From Spongilla lacustris (Eukaryota > Porifera > Demospongiae > Spongillida > Spongillidae), in assembly GCA_949361645.1 (NCBI GenBank), contig OX442415.1, forward strand, positions 1,806,226 to 1,870,225: 64,000 bases of DNA. The letters are read 5' to 3'. The translations under genes and the position numbers were made by a program. This document shows, piece after piece, positions 59,955 to 64,000 of the stretch. Under the pieces are notes generated by a model, which saw only the letters and a list, made by a program, of their open reading frames with translations, was not told the DNA's origin and made no database searches. Numbering within the stretch: position 1 is the first letter of the stretch; each line of letters starts with the position of its first letter.

Positions 59955-62598
59955 ATGGCAGTGTGTGGTTTATTATTGATGCTGTGCACTCCATTTGGAA
60001 CTGCGATCCCGCTGAGCTCATTCTATCCGTATGGATCAGCAGCTGATGATTATTTATTGCCTCCTGATGATGACGGATCGTCTAGTGCTATACCACTACC
60101 AGCACCGTTATTGTATTACGGAACTGCATACACAAGTATTTTCGTAAGTTTACATATGAACGAATCGAAACAGCGGCATATGTATCGATGGGAGTGAAGC
60201 TTGATGGGCTGCCCCAAATTGAACCTCTAAAGGGTTAAGGGGACGTTTTGTACTTCAGGCTGTATTAAATTGGGACAGTTTCCACGAAAACGTCCTACAT
60301 GTAATTGTTATAGAATTCCCTTGCGTTGAATCACTATACTGAACGTTCGAACGGTTAAGGCTATATTGACGTACTATATTTTCATCACTACATATTTAAT
60401 ACACCATTTCACTATGCATGGGATACTATATTTAGGAGTCTTGCACTAGCTCCGTGCCAGTATCACAACGTCTGATACCCCCACCGGGTTCAAATCCTCC
60501 ACAACTTTCGACACGAGTAATCAAATTTTCAGTTTGTTGGTAGAGAGTTCCCTTAGCTATTGGATTGTTCTGTTCGTCCATCCACTACGGAGATACAGTT
60601 GAACAAAATAGCGATTCAACGCAAGGGAACTACATGTATATAACATTTTATATGTTTACGCGATAGGATGTTTTCTTGGAAACTGTCCCAATTATTCTCT
60701 GCAGAAAACCCCCCTTCGTACATGTAATCTTCATCCAATTCCTGTTGCTGCATGTGCGTACTGTTTTCATTAACAGCACGTGAGCGCATTTTGTTTCAAC
60801 AGGATATGCAGTCAAGAGATTACGCGAATCCAAAAAGCCTATATAGGAATCTTGGGAAACAAGTGAACTAATGATAATAGTATAGTGCAGTATGCAGTAA
60901 TGGAGATTGTACTCTAATTTTTTGGGCCTTTAGTAGGATGCCATTATCCTTCCAATGAAATTATTTCAACCGCAATAATACCATATAATTAATCAGCATT
61001 ACTCAACACTGAGGGTGTAGCAAAGGGACAAAATGAGATTAACACCTACTAGCTGGGGGAAATCCACCTGCATTTTGGGAAAAAGAAACTTGGACATCCA
61101 TCAATCACTTGCACCTGCTATAGAGGTAGACGAACGGGGCCATTTCCTGGACCATGGGCACAAGGCAGGATGCCACAAAAGTTGCTTTACACCAAATGCA
61201 TATCTCACAGACCTAGTAGTACAATATTGATGCACAATGAGAATAAGGAGGGAATTTAAGGCTTACTACATACTCACAATGATCGCAGAATCCCCTGATG
61301 CATTTGATTTATTAACAACCGATTGCAATTCTTAGTACATGTACATGAAATACTGAAGGAATATTATGTGCATGAATCAAATATACTTATTATGTTATTT
61401 CTGTAATACATTGCAGGTGAACAACAATGGTGACTTGACTTTTAATGCACCTTATAGTGGCTACACTCCACAGCCATTTCCAATTTCAGGCAATCCTATG
61501 ATAGCTCCATTTTTTGCTGATGTTGACACAAGAGGCACAGGAAAAGTGTGGTACAGAACTACAGATAATTCTTCACTTCTGGCAAAATCAGTCAATGACA
61601 TCTCATCCAACTTAACTGGACCAAACTTTACTCCTTTGTGGCTATTCATTGCAACATGGGACCATGTAGGCTACTATAATTCCCATTCAGACAAGGTAAA
61701 TATGCCTCAAGCACACATGCATAAATACTCATGGAAGTTCATTAATGTAGAATGCAGCACTTACAATAGTAGTTGCATAATATTTTAGTCAAATTTATGG
61801 ATCCATGTATATTACTTACTGGAATTCTCTATTTGAGTAGGGTATCTTCAGTTCAGTGACACTTTGGATGTGACCATAATTTAAATTAATAAATATGCAT
61901 GAGCAAGCGAAAATATAAAAAACATCTTAGAAAATAGAATAGCATGATTAAAAATCAATGTATCAGTACAATTTGAATAAGACATAGTGGTTACATAAAT
62001 CAATCTCCTGATCTAGTCATGCTTCTGAATATTATGATCAATTAGTGTGTGGGGTGCTTGCACTGAGTAATGCTGCGTTTTGAATAATATTTGGACATGT
62101 GTTTAATTTCAAAATGTGTGTATTGTGGATTTGTGGGCATCAAATCACAATTTTAATATAGACTGATCTTCAGCTTGTTTCTGGATAAGGATACATCCAT
62201 CATTATGGACTGCAGTATCAGTACTCAATTCAAGTCTAAATCATACCTAAACCAAAATGCATTTTGTGCTTGCACTGCAGCAGTGTATGGTAATCAATGT
62301 ATCTCTTGTGCCCAGACCAACACCTTTCAGTGCATCTGGGCAACAGACAATGTTCAGTCATATGTAATATTCCAGTATGCTGATGGTTTGATACAGTGGA
62401 CAACTGGTGACACTGCAGGAGGGGTTGGAGGTCTTGGAGGAACACCAGCACAAGTTGGGTTCAATGCTGGAGACAATGTGAACTATGCAAATGTTCCAGG
62501 CTCAAGAACACCTGCTATAATCAACATCACCAGTACAAGCAATGATTTGGTACCTGGTCAGTGGATTTTTTCAGTCCGCAATGCAATAATATCAGCAG
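59955..62598 (+). CDS. NIDO (nidogen-like) domain secreted or surface protein, 5' part
   Basis: Exons 59955-60143, 61417-61695 and 62316-62598 have matching phases and GT-AG borders. Exon 1 starts with a signal peptide (MAVCGLLLMLCTPFGTAIPL) and has FYPYG and a DDDG motif, as at the start of NIDO proteins. Exon 2 has VNNNGDLTFNAPYSGYTPQP and IAPFFADVDTRGTGKVWYR, the diagnostic NIDO core. Exon 3 has TNTFQCIWATDNVQSYVIFQ, GLGGTPAQVGFNAGDN and SNDLVPGQWIFSV. NIDO domains occur in nidogen, tectorin, SNED1 and mucin-4-type extracellular proteins. Exon 3 ends in phase 1 at gtatgg, so the gene continues right; later exons are not visible in the window. A transposon lies in intron 1. Confidence 0.9.
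60268..60693. mobile_element. TTGGGACAG inverted-repeat element in the NIDO intron
   Basis: Ends are AATTGGGACAGTTTCCACGA and the near complement ttcttggaaactgtcccaatt. The interior is related to each arm of the fold-back element at 49431: cggttaaggctat, gtcttgcactagctccgtgc and ccgggttcaaatcctcc. It contains a B-box-like GGTTCAAATCC but no recognisable full tRNA. It is a monomeric member of the family. Confidence 0.75.
60694..61416. other. Remainder of NIDO intron 1
   Basis: AT-rich; short open frames without family resemblance. The acceptor ttacattgcag at 61406-61416 closes the intron. Confidence 0.6.
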
Positions 62599-62819
62599 GT
62601 ATGGCTCGATGTAAAAATTAATGATTGAAAGGCATTACTAATAAGATTAAATAATATTTTGTCCCGTGATTCAATGCCTTGAAAATATTGCCAAATTTCA
62701 TGTATTACATGTATATATAATTTCACGATACATGGTTTAATAAAATCACAATACATAGATATACAAAAGCTACTCAATACAGAAAACTAAATACTGAGCT
62801 ACACTAGCTAATATCTACT

Positions 62820-64000
62820 TCACTTGTGGTACTTCCTAGCAAAGTCATAGCATTGTGCTGCATCAGCGTAATGCTCAGGTGGCAGTATATTGAGCATGTT
62901 TGTCCTGCTCTCCCAACTCAGCAGTATAACCTGATTTCATGGTCACTCATAATAAAAAGTTCGAGTTGAGTGGATTGATGACCTTCAGGTCAAATACTGC
63001 TGAACGTGAGAGAGAACAGTTAGGCACCAACACATCAGCCGGACGTGATCTGTCCTTTGCTGAGGTGAGCCCACAACCTCTTTCAAGTTTTGGAGGAAGA
63101 CAAGCCCTATGGCAGAAATCTGCAAAGCAGTCTCAAAGGCAGCTGTGCCTTGTGACTACATTACCACCTGAATGACATATCAGGGCATGGTGCCCATGAA
63201 TTTCCAGTGTGGAAAGTGGAAGCCCGAGCCACAATGTCACTAGCAGGTCTAATCCCAATTTTGGAGATGGATGTGCCCTCCTCAGCCAAGCATGTGCTTG
63301 GGGAGCAGAGATGGCTAGTAGTCTGGCCTTGTGATTACCAAGCAAAGATAAAATCTAGCTATCTTGTGAACATTCTACAGAGAGCTGCTCACAACTATGC
63401 TACCTTCCCATTGAACACCATGATGGTATCACACAGGCGCTGCACAGCCAGTTCTGATGGATGGATATGGGTTATGTAAGCAATGTAGGCTGCTTGTGCA
63501 TGGGTGGTCAGGGAGTGCAATCCGTACTTGAGGCCAAGTTGGGCTTGATTCCAAGCAAGTGGGGTTAGCTCAATCTCCAGTGAGCACTCTAAGCAGTGAA
63601 GCACATCATCATCAAACCTGGCAAATGCTTCCAATGAAGCAGCAGTGGGTGGGATGGAACAAGCTAGATGTGCCAGCCTGCAGAATGAAGCACATACCCT
63701 GAGAAGAGCAATCACAGACTGAGGGTCACATAGTTTAGGCAGAAGGGATATCAATTGGTTGGCTTCCTTATACTTCTTTTCAATGAAGGCAGTGCAGAAA
63801 TCAGGGCTGCCAATGGGAGCACAAAGAATATCAAAGTCCGGTGCAACACAGGATCTCAGGGTGGAACATAAAGAGATCCTGCTTGCTTAGTATCTGGCAC
63901 TTCTTGAAGTTGATCTGTAGATGAAGGTACTGTCTCCCTGTATAATGTTCCATTGCCCTTGACAGTGCTGCCCTTGGTCCCTACAGGTCTCCATCATCCA
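62820..64000 (-). pseudogene. Non-LTR retrotransposon fragment, runs off the window
   Basis: The minus strand encodes DPQSVIALLRVCASFCRLAH and LGLKYGLHSL (63395-63754), then after a frame change APQAHAWLRRAHPSPKLGLD and GHHALICHSGGNVVTRH (63133-63345). Downstream, in another frame, follow SRPADVLV and AVFDLKVINP, resembling the PD..(D/E) site of a restriction-like endonuclease. The reverse transcriptase palm should lie to the right of 64000. Frame breaks indicate a dead copy. It is the most complete of the three related fragments here and sits in an intron of the NIDO gene or in its 3' flank. Confidence 0.6.

Overview
The window is animal nuclear DNA. Evidence is spliced genes with GT-AG introns, a receptor tyrosine kinase, an EGF-repeat membrane protein, a nidogen (NIDO) domain protein, a CLPTM1L homologue and a CD225/dispanin gene, plus many decayed DNA transposons and retroelements. 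The gene content, short introns and AT-rich spacers suggest an invertebrate, most plausibly a demosponge. That is an inference and no single sequence here proves it.

Layout. 1-660: a broken fibronectin III exon. 2.2-6.5 kb: a CD225/dispanin gene (+) whose large intron holds a Ginger-type DNA transposon (-) with an OTU-like protease. 6.7-7.5 kb: a non-LTR retroelement fragment. 7.8-9.0 kb: diverged 0.4-kb repeats. 9.0-13.2 kb: a dead Ty3/gypsy element (-), broken on its gag side by a hAT remnant. 14.1-28.6 kb: the dominant gene (+), a type I membrane protein with 62 tandem 39-residue EGF units in one 7.2-kb exon. 29-39 kb: a mobile-element graveyard with a RecQ-like helicase fragment cut by a 6-bp-TSD element, a nearly complete hAT with 5-bp TSD, and possible outer inverted repeats spanning 9.9 kb. 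39.0-40.9 kb: a CLPTM1L gene with a 110-bp palindromic MITE in its first exon and its middle missing. 42-47 kb: retroelement, hAT and MULE-like fragments. 47-51 kb: fold-back elements and MITEs. 52.7-57.4 kb: a receptor tyrosine kinase (-) with PDZ-like modules and a Thr/Pro/Gln stalk before its membrane helix. 59.5-62.6 kb: a NIDO gene (+) with a tandemly duplicated first exon. 62.8-64.0 kb: another non-LTR fragment (-).

The cellular genes are mostly cell-surface or secretory proteins (EGF receptor-like, RTK, NIDO, dispanin, CLPTM1L). They show no operon-like link; they are independent genes separated by transposon debris. Splice phases were checked by hand and agree across all joined exons of the EGF, RTK, NIDO and dispanin genes, which is the main support for those models. 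Several single-base frame breaks lie in homopolymers, so some apparent pseudogenisation may be assembly error.
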